A DNA stretch of 64,000 nt, from assembly GCF_900105495.1 (NCBI RefSeq), contig NZ_FNTF01000002.1:3650501-3714500 (forward strand). Direction: 5' to 3'. Source of the stretch: Pseudomonas frederiksbergensis (GTDB lineage Bacteria > Pseudomonadota > Gammaproteobacteria > Pseudomonadales > Pseudomonadaceae). The first letter of the stretch is position 1. Each line of letters starts with the position of its first letter. A model generated the notes under the pieces. That model ran no database searches and was not told the DNA's origin. It worked only from the letters and a program-made list of their open reading frames with translations. Both the position numbers and the translations under genes were made by a program. Positions 26,130 to 34,583 of the stretch are shown piece after piece.

Positions 26130-27190
26130 TGTTCCTCCAGCGTCAGGTCGACGCCCACTTCAGACCAGCCGTGTCGCACCGCCTCGACTGCCGTTGCACC
26201 CAATCCTTGCCCGGCATGCTCGACAGTCAATTGCGCGAAGGCACTGAATGTCGCTTCGCTACTCAGGCGCTTGTCGCACAGCGCGTCGTACCAGATGCGG
26301 CCGGTTTTTTCCCAGGCAAAACCGCCTAGCGCCATCGCGGCCAGATAAAACGCCCGATTGGGGATGCCCGAATTGATGTGCACACCGCCGTTGTCTTCCT
26401 GGGTAATGACGAACTTGTGCATGTGATCCGGTTGCGGATCCTTGCCGAGCAACGGGTCGTCATAAGCCGTGCCCGGATGGGCCATCGAGCGTAAACCGAT
26501 AGCTTTGATGCCCGGTGCCAGCAAGTCGGCGCCGATCAGCCAGTCAGCCTCTTCGGCGGTCTGGCCCAGTACATGTTGTTTGATCAGCACCCCGAAAACG
26601 TCCGATATCGATTCATTCAAAGCCCCGGACTGGTTGGCATAAACGAGACCGGCTTCGCTTTCGATCACGCCGTGCGTCAACTCGTGCCCGACCACATCCA
26701 GAGAGCGGGTGAAACGCTCGAAGATTTCGCCATCGCCGTCACCGAACACCATTTGCGCGCCGTTCCAGAAGGCGTTCTCGTAATCCTGGCCGTAATGCAC
26801 GCTGCCGACCAAGGCAAAACCCTTGTTGTCGATGGAGTCCCGACCCAGCACCTTCCAGAAGAAATCATAGCTGGCACCCATTGCGTCGTAGGCTTCGTCG
26901 ACCGCCGGATCGCCGGTTGCCGCCTGACCTTCAAGTCGCACAGGCATACCCGGCAGCAGCATTTTGCCTTGCGCGTCATGAATACTGCGCTGTGCCAGGC
27001 CGGGGCGACCGGACAGCGGCAGGATCGCTTTGGCGGGTGGCCGCGATGGCGGGCCGGGATTGTGCCGCAGACGACGGACATGGCTCAGCGTGGCCTGGGC
27101 GCTGGAGCGCTGATGGTCGGAACCGTAGGCGATGATTCGGTTGAGGATGTAGGGCGGGATGAAACTGTACAGCGGTGATGAGTCGGTCAT
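26126..27190 (-). CDS. M4 family protealysin-like metallopeptidase
   Basis: A 354-residue zinc metallopeptidase. The short N-terminal propeptide (SSPLYSFIPPYILNRIIAYG) is the protealysin type rather than the long thermolysin type. Catalytic zinc ligands are in HELTH (169-173) with the downstream glutamate in NESISDVFG (193); the substrate-binding histidine is in NGGVHINSGIPNRAFYLAA. No signal peptide, so it may act inside the cell until released. The ATG at 27190 has an AGGAAAGGA site; an upstream open frame is rejected. Overlaps its inhibitor gene downstream. Confidence 0.93.
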   Translation of the reverse strand: MTDSSPLYSFIPPYILNRIIAYGSDHQRSSAQATLSHVRRLRHNPGPPSRPPAKAILPLSGRPGLAQRSIHDAQGKMLLPGMPVRLEGQAATGDPAVDEAYDAMGASYDFFWKVLGRDSIDNKGFALVGSVHYGQDYENAFWNGAQMVFGDGDGEIFERFTRSLDVVGHELTHGVIESEAGLVYANQSGALNESISDVFGVLIKQHVLGQTAEEADWLIGADLLAPGIKAIGLRSMAHPGTAYDDPLLGKDPQPDHMHKFVITQEDNGGVHINSGIPNRAFYLAAMALGGFAWEKTGRIWYDALCDKRLSSEATFSAFAQLTVEHAGQGLGATAVEAVRHGWSEVGVDLTLEEQ

Positions 27191-27335
27191 CAGAGCATCC
27201 TTTCCTGAAACGAAGACGTTATTCATGTGAGCCGGAGGACGGTCTTTCGGTTCCGTGGATTGCCTTGCGCGCCGGTTTCTGCGAAAACCTCCGTCCGCGC
27301 CCCAATCACCGGGCGACCGTGAACGAGTAGGAATC

Positions 27336-27674
27336 ATGAACGACGAGTTGCAAATCATTGACCTTGAGCCGGGCGACGGCAAAGCCGCCGTCAAAGGCGC
27401 GCTGATTACCACCCAATACCGCGGCTGGCTGGAAGACGGGACAGAATTCGATTCTTCCTACAGCCGGGGTAAACCATTCCAGTGCGTGATTGGCACGGGG
27501 CGGGTGATCAAGGGGTGGGACCAGGGGATTATGGGCATGCAGGTCGGCGGCAAGCGCAAATTGCTGGTGCCGGCGCATCTGGCCTACGGTGAACGGACCA
27601 TGGGCAAGATCACGCCGAACTCGAACCTGATTTTCGAGATTGAATTGCTGGAAGTGCTGACTCGGGATGATTGA
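27336..27674 (+). CDS. FKBP-type peptidyl-prolyl cis-trans isomerase
   Basis: A 112-residue single-domain FKBP. The fold is complete: VTTQYRGW-like strand as ITTQYRGWLEDGTEFDSSYSRGKPF, then VIKGWDQGIMGMQVGGKRKLLVPAHLAYGER and the final ...LIFEIELLEV strand. It isomerises prolyl bonds in proteins. The start at 27336 leaves out an unsupported upstream extension. It is followed by a terminator, and a copy of its last 11 codons recurs at 28211. Confidence 0.9.
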   Translation: MNDELQIIDLEPGDGKAAVKGALITTQYRGWLEDGTEFDSSYSRGKPFQCVIGTGRVIKGWDQGIMGMQVGGKRKLLVPAHLAYGERTMGKITPNSNLIFEIELLEVLTRDD

Positions 27675-27700
27675 TTTGTTGGGTGTGGGCTGAAATGGCG

Positions 27701-27739
27701 AACCCCGCCATCTCAGTTAGAAGAAATGGTGGGGTTTTT
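27701..27739 (+). terminator. Intrinsic terminator after the FKBP gene
   Basis: AACCCCGCCAT pairs with ATGGTGGGGTT (one wobble) around a 14-base loop, followed by a T-run. It ends the isomerase message on the plus strand. Confidence 0.85.
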
Positions 27740-27764
27740 ATGTTTTCTGGTTTGATTCAGCGAG

Positions 27765-28100
27765 TCAGGTGAACATTTCAATATCGTCGAGCGTGTCAGC
27801 AACTGTGGCTTCAAGTGCAGGGAATTTTCCTTTTACGGAATCAAGGGCGGGCATCACGGCTTGCATTTCAAGCTCACCGAATCTGCGGGCTACATGGCCG
27901 AGTGCGGTGATTGCTGCCGCAGCCACCGATTGAGTGCCACTTTCGAGATGTTTCAGGCAAATGGTCTGAGCCCAGGCACTGTCTTGCTCATTTAATCCGA
28001 TGGAAATCAGCGCGATGATAATGTTCTTTTCTAAGCCGCTATCAAAGAGACCGACTGCTTCGTCATGGCTAATCGACGGATCGTGGTAGATAAGACTCAC
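27765..28100 (-). CDS. Probable immunity protein, HEAT-like
   Basis: A 111-residue acidic, all-helical protein with HEAT-like helix pairs (DEAVGLFDSGLEKNIIIALISIGLN, SVAAAAITALGHVARRFGEL). It starts at GTG (28100), and that GTG overlaps the TGA of a short minus-strand coding remnant, as immunity genes do behind polymorphic toxin genes. Several contact-dependent and Rhs immunity families have this composition, but I cannot name one. GC content is a little lower than the neighbours. No toxin body remains, so it is probably an orphan. Confidence 0.6.
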   Translation of the reverse strand: MSLIYHDPSISHDEAVGLFDSGLEKNIIIALISIGLNEQDSAWAQTICLKHLESGTQSVAAAAITALGHVARRFGELEMQAVMPALDSVKGKFPALEATVADTLDDIEMFT

Positions 28101-28207
28101 TGTTTAACTCCCAGGATGTTTCCCTTTATATCGGCTTTTTTTGCCTTGATTAATACATTTTTCATATCTTGATGGAGTTTATTCCATGTTCTGACATGTC
28201 CGTGGCT
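28097..28207 (-). pseudogene. C-terminal remnant of a probable polymorphic toxin
   Basis: The minus strand reads an open stretch of 36 residues bounded upstream by TAG (28208-28210) and ending at TGA (28097-28099). It begins SHGHVRTWNKLHQDMKNVLI and is rich in lysine. Its stop overlaps the start of the HEAT-like gene. Composition (Lys, His, Asn) and coupling resemble the extreme C-terminus of an Rhs or CDI toxin. It has no start codon and cannot be active. The toxin class is unknown. Confidence 0.5.
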
Positions 28208-28210
28208 CTA

Positions 28211-28243
28211 TGAACTGCTGGAAGTGCTGACGCGGGATGATTA
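28211..28243 (+). repeat. Duplicated 3' end of the FKBP gene
   Basis: These 33 bases align with 27641-27673 with three differences, all silent: the frame reads ELLEVLTRDD and stop in both, with TTG/CTG, ACT/ACG and TGA/TAA changes. It lies exactly 570 bases from the parent and flanks the toxin/immunity remnant. Confidence 0.85.
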
Positions 28244-28247
28244 ACCG

Positions 28248-29279
28248 CTAAGACTGAAAGGTCTCCCGATAGGCATACAAACCCGGTGTTCCGCCGGTCA
28301 TCACGAACAGCACGTTGTCTCCGGTACGGTAGCGTCCTTGTCTGAGATCGGCCAACAGCCCGGCAAACGCTTTGCCGGAGTACACCGGGTCGATCAACAG
28401 GCCTTCGGCGCGAGCCATCAGGCGCACTGCTTCCTGCATGGCTGGCGTTGGCAGACCGTAACCGTCGCCCAACTGACTGCCGTCAATGGCGATCTCTTCA
28501 GCCTGAACGACGGCCTTGCTACCCAACAGTGCCAATGCGTCCTGGGTCAATTGCCGGGTTCTGTCCGCTGACGTGTCTCGATCGGACAAAACCGAATAGG
28601 ACTTGACGATCGAGGTGCCTCGGCCCAGCAACTGGAAGCCCGCCGCGAGCCCTGCGTGAGTGCCGGCGCTGCCGTTGGGCACCACGACCTGATTGAAGCT
28701 GAGGCCGAGTTCCGTCTCTTGCTGTGCGATCTCCGCTGCGCAGCGCGCATAACCGAGACTGCCCAGCGGCGTTGAACCACCGGTGGGAATCACCAGCACG
28801 TTGCGCCCCAAATCCCGAAGTTGTGCGGCCCGTATTTCGGCCACGGCGAGTGAGTTGCTGCCGCCGGCAAGCACCTGTAGCTGTGCGCCGAACAATTGGT
28901 CGAGCAGGACGTTGCCGTTAAGTTCGTAATCCACATCGGTTTTGGGTACCGCGCGGGTCAGAATCAGTTCACAGGCAAGGCCCAGGCGCGCGCACACCGC
29001 GGCGGTCAGGCGCGCATGGTTGGACTGAATGCCGCCCACAGTGATCACCGTGTCGACTCCGGCCGCCAGCGCTGCGCCGATGTGAAATTCGAGTTTGCGC
29101 AGTTTGTTACCGCCACCGCCAATCAGCATATGATCGTCGCGCTTGAGAAACAGGCCGATTCCCTGCGGCTTCAAGCCCAGCAGGTGTTCGAGGCGTTCAG
29201 CGCGCTGAATGGGCGTGGTGCCTTGCAGGAGCTCTGCCCGCGCAAAACAACTCAGTGACGTGTCCAGTAGGGTTTGCAT
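28248..29279 (-). CDS. D-cysteine desulfhydrase / ACC deaminase family protein
   Basis: A 343-residue PLP enzyme of fold type II. It likely converts D-cysteine to pyruvate, sulfide and ammonia. The PLP lysine lies in GGGGNKLRKLEF, followed by TVGGIQSNHARLTAAV, and the phosphate loop is in PNGSAGTHAGLAAGF. Relatives deaminate 1-aminocyclopropane-1-carboxylate, and sequence alone does not settle which. The ATG at 29279 has a GAGG site; an in-frame GTG lies 21 bases upstream. A LysR gene is divergent, with about 140 bases between. Confidence 0.85.
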   Translation of the reverse strand: MQTLLDTSLSCFARAELLQGTTPIQRAERLEHLLGLKPQGIGLFLKRDDHMLIGGGGNKLRKLEFHIGAALAAGVDTVITVGGIQSNHARLTAAVCARLGLACELILTRAVPKTDVDYELNGNVLLDQLFGAQLQVLAGGSNSLAVAEIRAAQLRDLGRNVLVIPTGGSTPLGSLGYARCAAEIAQQETELGLSFNQVVVPNGSAGTHAGLAAGFQLLGRGTSIVKSYSVLSDRDTSADRTRQLTQDALALLGSKAVVQAEEIAIDGSQLGDGYGLPTPAMQEAVRLMARAEGLLIDPVYSGKAFAGLLADLRQGRYRTGDNVLFVMTGGTPGLYAYRETFQS

Positions 29280-29419
29280 CAATGGAGCCTCGTTGTTCAC
29301 CTTTAATAATGTGACTCTATGGAGGACGCCCTTCGTGATAAACGCATTGCCGGTTATTACTCCTTTAACCTGATGTACTTAATCAAGCGTTCCGCTTTCT
29401 CCCTTCACAAGGCATGGTC

Positions 29420-30301
29420 ATGAGCAAACTCAGGCAAATGGAGGTTTTCGTCGCCGTGGTCGAGGCAGGCAGCTTTGCCGATGCGGCCAGTGATGTCGGG
29501 ATGTCGGCGGTCATGGTTGGACGGCATATTCAAAGCCTGGAGAAAACCCTCAATACCAAATTGATTCAACGCACCACCCGACGCCAATCCATCACCGGGG
29601 AAGGTCGGTTGTTTTATGAAGAAGCCAAGCGGGCACTGGAGCAGGTGAAGTACGCGTTCAGCCGGGTGGAGGCGTCGAACCCGGAGCCCAGCGGACTGTT
29701 GCGAATCACCGCACCGATGACCCTCGGCGTGGCATTGGTCGGTCCTCTGGTTTCGGCGTTCATGCAGTGTTATCCGCAGATCCAGGTCGAGCTGATTCTG
29801 AGCAACGAAGTGGTGGACCTGTACGAGACGTCATTCGATCTGGCGTTCAGGATTTCCGAACTGATCGGCGTGAATCTGCTGGCCAAGCCATTGCCACCGT
29901 ATCGAATGGTGATCTGCGCATCGCCCCGGTATCTGGAAAAATGGCAGGTACCTCAGTCCCCCGAAGACCTGCACCGACACAGAATCCTCACCCACACGTC
30001 CTGGAGCAATCGTTTTGCCTGGCCTTTGCAAAACGGCGCAAGCGAGGTTCCCTGGCCCGAAGGAGCGGTGTTGAAAAGCAATGACGGCCAAGTGCTGCTG
30101 CAGGCGGCCGTGGCCGGAGAGGGGATTTTGATGCAGCCCGATTTCCTGGTGTCGGCCGCGTTGGCCAAAGGCGAACTCGTGCGGATTCTGGACGCCTATG
30201 CGCCGCCACCCAAGCCGGTACAGATGGTGTATCCACGCTCGCGAAAATCACTGCCGAAGTTGAAAGCCTTTATCGATTTTGTTGCGCAGCGACTGGCGTG
30301 A
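29420..30301 (+). CDS. LysR family transcriptional regulator
   Basis: A 293-residue regulator. The DNA-binding winged helix (MSKLRQMEVFVAVVEAGSFADAASDVGMSAVMVGRHIQSLEKTL) is intact, and the effector domain resembles the CrgA-like subgroup (LLRITAPMTLG, LAFRIS). The ATG at 29420 is better spaced from AAGG than the one at 29414. It diverges from the D-cysteine desulfhydrase gene and probably regulates it. Confidence 0.92.
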   Translation: MSKLRQMEVFVAVVEAGSFADAASDVGMSAVMVGRHIQSLEKTLNTKLIQRTTRRQSITGEGRLFYEEAKRALEQVKYAFSRVEASNPEPSGLLRITAPMTLGVALVGPLVSAFMQCYPQIQVELILSNEVVDLYETSFDLAFRISELIGVNLLAKPLPPYRMVICASPRYLEKWQVPQSPEDLHRHRILTHTSWSNRFAWPLQNGASEVPWPEGAVLKSNDGQVLLQAAVAGEGILMQPDFLVSAALAKGELVRILDAYAPPPKPVQMVYPRSRKSLPKLKAFIDFVAQRLA

Positions 30302-30322
30302 CCGTTGCGTGTTGACGTGGTC

Positions 30323-31444
30323 TTACGGCAAATCACTAAACAGCGGAATACGCCCGTTAAGCGAAGGCCGGTAATGCCAGGTCAGGCGATCCAACGCAGG
30401 TTTTAACGTCAGAATCTCCCTCAAGGTGGCGCAGGCAATACTCAAGGCCAACACCTGCCCCGGACATTGATGCCGCCCCGCACCAAAGGTAAAGCTGCGC
30501 CGGTCTGGACGATCCAGAAGAAAGACGTCGGGATGGTCATTGAGCTGCGGATCACGATTGGCCGAAGCCAGCATCACCAGAATCACGTCGCCAGGGTTCA
30601 GGCTTACCCCCTCGATTTCACAAGGCGCAGCGACAAACCGGCGGGTGTTCTGCACCGACGGATCGAAGCGCTGAACTTCAGCGATCAAGTCGTCCAAGGA
30701 TGTCGATTCACTGTGCAACGAGGGGGTTCTAATCAACGCCAACAACGCGTTGCCGATCAGCCCCGCGGTGGCCTCATAGGTCTGGGAAAACAGCCCGATC
30801 AGGTTGGCGATCAACGTTTCAGCGTCGCCAGAGGTTGCCGCGAAGCGCTGGCGGATCCCGGCGAGCAGGGCGCTCTGATTGTTCGGGTCATCCAGTAGCT
30901 CAATCAAATAGCCGCTCAAGTGTTCCGCCGCTACGTGCGCGGCATCCCGTTGCGCCTGATCGCCGAGGGGCGACAGGCACGCGACGAAATTTACGGTCAG
31001 CTCGCTGATAGCGCGGCTTTGAGCCGCAGAGAACCCCAGCAATGCAGCCACCACGCAAACCGGCCCGCGGAACATTGCCTTGTACAACCCATCGGCGTCT
31101 GCAGTGATCAGGCGAGCGCCGACGAGCGCATTGACTTCATCTGCATCAATAGACGCCAACCCTGGCTGTATCGCCGACCTCGGGCAACGCTGCCCCTCGC
31201 CCTCATTCATCCGCATCAACCGACCGAAGACCTTGCCGGCCATCCCGCCAACTATCGCCTTGGGCACCGGTTCATGGGACGGCCGAACATGACAGTCAGG
31301 ATGCGCCAGCACTGCCGCAACGGCTCGGGCGCTACTCGCCACCCACACTTTCAGTCCTTGGTGAAAAACCATCCCGCCCTGCGCGCGCAGTTGCGCGTAA
31401 TAGGGATAAGGATCGGCATGAGTCGCAGCGATGATCGGGTCCAT
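30323..31444 (-). CDS. Cytochrome P450
   Basis: A 373-residue bacterial class I P450 monooxygenase. The haem-thiolate loop is FTFGAGRHQCPGQVLA with the cysteine ligand, and the I-helix region is present, though the usual acid-threonine pair is weak (TYEATAGLIGNALLAL). The ExxR motif is not obvious; EVQRFDPSVQNTRRF covers the K helix area. A redox partner gene is not nearby. Substrate unknown. The ATG at 31444 was chosen because the upstream frame runs into the divergent regulator. An ArsR-type regulator faces it. Confidence 0.88.
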   Translation of the reverse strand: MDPIIAATHADPYPYYAQLRAQGGMVFHQGLKVWVASSARAVAAVLAHPDCHVRPSHEPVPKAIVGGMAGKVFGRLMRMNEGEGQRCPRSAIQPGLASIDADEVNALVGARLITADADGLYKAMFRGPVCVVAALLGFSAAQSRAISELTVNFVACLSPLGDQAQRDAAHVAAEHLSGYLIELLDDPNNQSALLAGIRQRFAATSGDAETLIANLIGLFSQTYEATAGLIGNALLALIRTPSLHSESTSLDDLIAEVQRFDPSVQNTRRFVAAPCEIEGVSLNPGDVILVMLASANRDPQLNDHPDVFLLDRPDRRSFTFGAGRHQCPGQVLALSIACATLREILTLKPALDRLTWHYRPSLNGRIPLFSDLP

Positions 31445-31526
31445 GGGTCGCAGCCTTGTTCGTGGTTGGAAAAGTGTTGCTACTATCTCCAGTCCGAAAG
31501 GGCCTTGATTCGTCCGGGAACGAAAT

Positions 31527-32291
31527 ATGAACGTAGAACAGCACGACATCGGCGTCTCCCAGGTGGCTGCAGCGATCGCGGAGCCGGCCCGGACGAAAAT
31601 CCTCTGTTCGCTGATGGACGGCCACGCCCGCACCAGCACTGAGTTGGCGGCGATTGCCGAAGTCAGTGCCTCCACCGCCAGCGCGCATCTGGCCAAACTC
31701 AAGGAGTTGGCGCTGGTGCGGCTGCACGTGCAGGGCCGACATCGCTATTACAGCCTGACGGACAAGCGCGTCGCCCAGGCGCTGGAAGCGTTGATGGTGA
31801 TCGGGCAGAACGCTACGCCGATCTTCAATTCGCGCACCCCGGATCGCCTGCAATTCGCCCGCACGTGTTACGACCACATGGCCGGCACGTTGGCGGTGCT
31901 GCTGCATGACCGGATGATCGAAGCGGGGTGGCTGCTGGCAACCGATGAACAGGCTTATCAGTTGAGCCAAAGCGGTGAGGCGTTGTTTGAAGGGTTGGGT
32001 ATCGAGGTCAAGGATTTGAGCACGCTGCGCCGCCGTTTTGCCTGCCCGTGCCTGGACTGGAGCATGCGCCGCCCGCATCTGGGTGGATCGCTGGGGGCGG
32101 CGTTGTTGAAAACGGCGATCACGCGCAAATGGGTAACTCAAGACCTGGACAGCCGCGTGCTGACGTTGACGGCGACGGGATGCAAGGAGCTCAGCAGCCG
32201 GTTCGCTGTTGAACTGCCAGTTCAGGTATCGACAACACAAACCGCGCTCACCGAGCCCCGGCGTCGAGCGATCGCCAGGTCTGCACCTTAG
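31527..32291 (+). CDS. ArsR-family winged-helix transcriptional regulator
   Basis: A 254-residue regulator, longer than most ArsR proteins. The N-terminal winged helix (about 10-85: VAAAIAEPARTKILCSLMDGHARTSTELAAIAEVSASTASAHLAKL) is clear. The C-terminal half is helical with a cysteine-containing segment, RFACPCLDWSMRRPHLGG. It diverges from the P450 gene with 82 bases between, pointing to control of it. Its last four bases overlap the convergent LysE-type gene. Confidence 0.88.
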   Translation: MNVEQHDIGVSQVAAAIAEPARTKILCSLMDGHARTSTELAAIAEVSASTASAHLAKLKELALVRLHVQGRHRYYSLTDKRVAQALEALMVIGQNATPIFNSRTPDRLQFARTCYDHMAGTLAVLLHDRMIEAGWLLATDEQAYQLSQSGEALFEGLGIEVKDLSTLRRRFACPCLDWSMRRPHLGGSLGAALLKTAITRKWVTQDLDSRVLTLTATGCKELSSRFAVELPVQVSTTQTALTEPRRRAIARSAP

Positions 32292-32896
32292 CGACTGGCC
32301 GAGGCCATCAGCACGCCGAAACCGGCGAAGGTCACACCCGAGACTTTCGCCGCCAGCCAGGAACCTTTCGGACTCGACAACCAGCCTTTGGCAGCATTGG
32401 CGAGCAAGGCATAGCTGCCATGCACGAGGATCACCAGCACGCCATAGGAGGCGACCAGTTTGAAAAACTGGGTGGAGAAGTGCGCTGAGGTGTCGATGAA
32501 TTGCGGGAACACCGCCAGAAAGAAAAACACGGCCTTGGGGTTCAGAAACTGGATCGAAGCCGCTTCCAGGAAGCGGTAGCCCGGGCTTGAGGGACGTGTT
32601 TCAAGCAGCGTGTTGAAACCTGCCGAGCGCCAGCTCTTGTAACCCAGGTACAGCAAATAGGCGGCCCCTGCGTATTTCAACGCAGTAAAGGCGTTGGCGG
32701 AAGTGCTGAGGATCAGGCCGACGCTGGTGGCACTGATGGCGGCGACGATAAACGCACCCGATGCGATCCCCAGAATGCCCGGCACTGCCCCGGTCCAGCC
32801 ATGGCGCACCGCGTTGGACAGGGTCAGGACCACGCCAGGCCCCGGGCTCAAAATGGTCAGGGTGGCGAACAATAGAAAGAGTCCGTAGCTGTTCAT
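32288..32896 (-). CDS. LysE family translocator
   Basis: A 202-residue inner-membrane exporter of the LysE/RhtB family, with about six helices (LFLLFATLTILSPGPGVVLTLSNAVRHGW, GILGIASGAFIVAAISATSVG). It exports an amino acid or derivative; which one cannot be told. The signature FATLTILSPGP is at the N-terminus. The ATG at 32896 was chosen because the upstream frame lies in the intergenic region. A LysR gene diverges, with about 105 bases between. Confidence 0.9.
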   Translation of the reverse strand: MNSYGLFLLFATLTILSPGPGVVLTLSNAVRHGWTGAVPGILGIASGAFIVAAISATSVGLILSTSANAFTALKYAGAAYLLYLGYKSWRSAGFNTLLETRPSSPGYRFLEAASIQFLNPKAVFFFLAVFPQFIDTSAHFSTQFFKLVASYGVLVILVHGSYALLANAAKGWLSSPKGSWLAAKVSGVTFAGFGVLMASASR

Positions 32897-33001
32897 GTCT
32901 TGCTCCGTCAGGTGGCGCTGGCTGCGTGCGAGCAGATTGGCGTGACGACGTGGGCATGACAAACGCTTTAATTGCGCTGCATATGTGACTAAATTAGACA
33001 C

Positions 33002-33916
33002 ATGATCAATCCACTACCGCCCCTCAATGCTGTTCGCGCCTTTGCTGTTGCTGCTCGCCATCAGAGTTTCAGCCTGGCGGCCGAAGAGCTGCATGTCAGT
33101 CACAGTGCCGTCAGCCGGCACATCAAATTGCTTGAGGAGCACCTGGGTGTGCTGCTGTTCGAGCGGCGTGTCCGGCAATCGGTGCTGACGCCGGCGGGTC
33201 AACGCTTTTATGAGCAGGTCAGTGCCGGGCTGGCGCAGATTGCCAACGCCACCGCTGCGCTCAAGCAACATGCCTCGCTGCCGACCGTGAAGATCAATGT
33301 CCGCCCATCCTTTGCGATGCTGTGGCTAGCGCCCAGACTGGAAGATTTCATCGCGCAGCACCCCGACATCAAGCCGCAAGTGATGACCCAGACCCAGGCA
33401 CCCGATCATGCCCGCGACGGGTTCGACATCGTCATTCGCCGTGGTCGTGATGACTGGGCACCGGCGATCGAGGCACGAGCGCTCTTCGAAGACGAACTGT
33501 TGCTGGTCGCGGCACCTTCGCTGATCGAGCGCCTGGCCCTTGAAGACCTCGCGTCCCTGAGCCGTCACACGTTACTGACCGCCAAGGCGCGTCGCGAAGA
33601 TTGGCACAACTGGGCCCTGCATTTTGGTCAAGGCCAGTCAGCCTCTCAGGTCACCCGGCAGTTTGACCACATGCACCGGGTGCTTGAGGCCGCCGTGGAA
33701 GGACAGGGCATTGCCTTGTGCCCGACCTCTTTGCTGGGCACCCATCTCTCTAGCGGTCGCCTGATTTGCCCATTGCCCGAATTGCGAATGCCGTTGCCGC
33801 GTTATTACTACGGTGTCGCGCCTAATGTGACGGCGCAGACACGGGTGTTTGTGGAGTGGTTGTTTGCTCAGATAGAACGGGATGCACTCACGATTATCGG
33901 GCGTTATAAAAAGTAG
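33002..33916 (+). CDS. LysR family transcriptional regulator (GcvA-like)
   Basis: A 304-residue regulator with the GcvA-type beginning PLPPLNAVRAFAVAARHQSFSLAAEELHVSHSAVSRHIKLLEEHLG and an effector domain containing VKINVRPSFAMLWLAPRLEDF. The helix-turn-helix is intact. It diverges from the LysE gene and likely controls it. Its 3' end overlaps the convergent acyltransferase gene by 23 bases. Confidence 0.92.
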   Translation: MINPLPPLNAVRAFAVAARHQSFSLAAEELHVSHSAVSRHIKLLEEHLGVLLFERRVRQSVLTPAGQRFYEQVSAGLAQIANATAALKQHASLPTVKINVRPSFAMLWLAPRLEDFIAQHPDIKPQVMTQTQAPDHARDGFDIVIRRGRDDWAPAIEARALFEDELLLVAAPSLIERLALEDLASLSRHTLLTAKARREDWHNWALHFGQGQSASQVTRQFDHMHRVLEAAVEGQGIALCPTSLLGTHLSSGRLICPLPELRMPLPRYYYGVAPNVTAQTRVFVEWLFAQIERDALTIIGRYKK

Positions 33917-34421
33917 TGCCTGCGGGAATGTTTTTATTGACGAAGGACATGGCCCCGATAGTAACGTCATCACCAATTGAGAGGGTGTCCGCGATGATGC
34001 AACTATTTGCCCCGATACTTACGTTATCGCCGATCTTGAGGTCATATTCAGCTAGTCCCATGGTTTTAATGCCAATGGTAGTGTTTTGACGGATAAAGAA
34101 GTTTCGGCCGATCCGCACATGGCCAGTGATAACGATCCCAGGCAAATGGCCGATACGAAAGCCGGGGCCTATTTGGGCATCGATATTTATGTCAACTCCG
34201 TACTTTAGATTGCTCTTTCTTTCCAGCCGTTTCGCATAAACGCGGCACAAACCTTTGCGAGCATTTAAATACTGCGCCAGTCTGAATATGAACAAGTACC
34301 TGAGCGTGTTGCTCTTTCTGGTTCGTTTAAGAATATTGGTGATCAGGCCGATGCGACTTCCTGGTTTTTTCTTGTTTGAAACTTCCGATTTCCAATGCAT
34401 CGTCAAAGTTTCTAAATTCAC
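33894..34421 (-). CDS. Serine O-acetyltransferase-like hexapeptide-repeat protein
   Basis: About 175 residues, low in GC. The C-terminal half is a left-handed beta-helix: YGVDINIDAQIGPGFRIGHLPGIVITGHVRIGRNFFIRQNTTIGIKTMG, with repeats to SIGDDVTIGAMSFVNKN. The catalytic-type histidine is in GHLPGIVI. Relatives acetylate serine or sugar nucleotides. The N-terminus (KSNTLRYLFIFRLAQYLNARKG) resembles sugar or capsule acetyltransferases. The GTG at 34421 with AGGGA upstream is my choice; ATG 34400 is the alternative, and a longer frame crosses a terminator. No polysaccharide genes adjoin, so transfer is possible. Confidence 0.72.
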   Translation of the reverse strand: MNLETLTMHWKSEVSNKKKPGSRIGLITNILKRTRKSNTLRYLFIFRLAQYLNARKGLCRVYAKRLERKSNLKYGVDINIDAQIGPGFRIGHLPGIVITGHVRIGRNFFIRQNTTIGIKTMGLAEYDLKIGDNVSIGANSCIIADTLSIGDDVTIGAMSFVNKNIPAGTTFYNAR

Positions 34422-34521
34422 GGCGCAGTCCCTAGCCTTCGGCTCTGAAAAATGGGCTAGTTTATCAAGTGAACCAGGGAATGGGTACGGACCCCGAATC
34501 GCCATTCCTTGTGCAATAAAA

Positions 34522-34553
34522 AACCCACCCATCGGCAAAGCGATGGATGGGTT
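34522..34553 (-). terminator. Intrinsic terminator after ilvE
   Basis: On the minus strand AACCCATCCATCG pairs with CGATGGGTGGGTT (one mismatch) around a six-base loop, followed by TTTTTTATT. It ends the ilvE message. Confidence 0.85.
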
Positions 34554-34583
34554 ATGTGCCGCTGGGGATCAGGTCCCGTCAAA

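Noticed and set aside
34422..34538. Long upstream extension of the acetyltransferase
   Set aside because: It starts at TTG and runs through the ilvE terminator hairpin.
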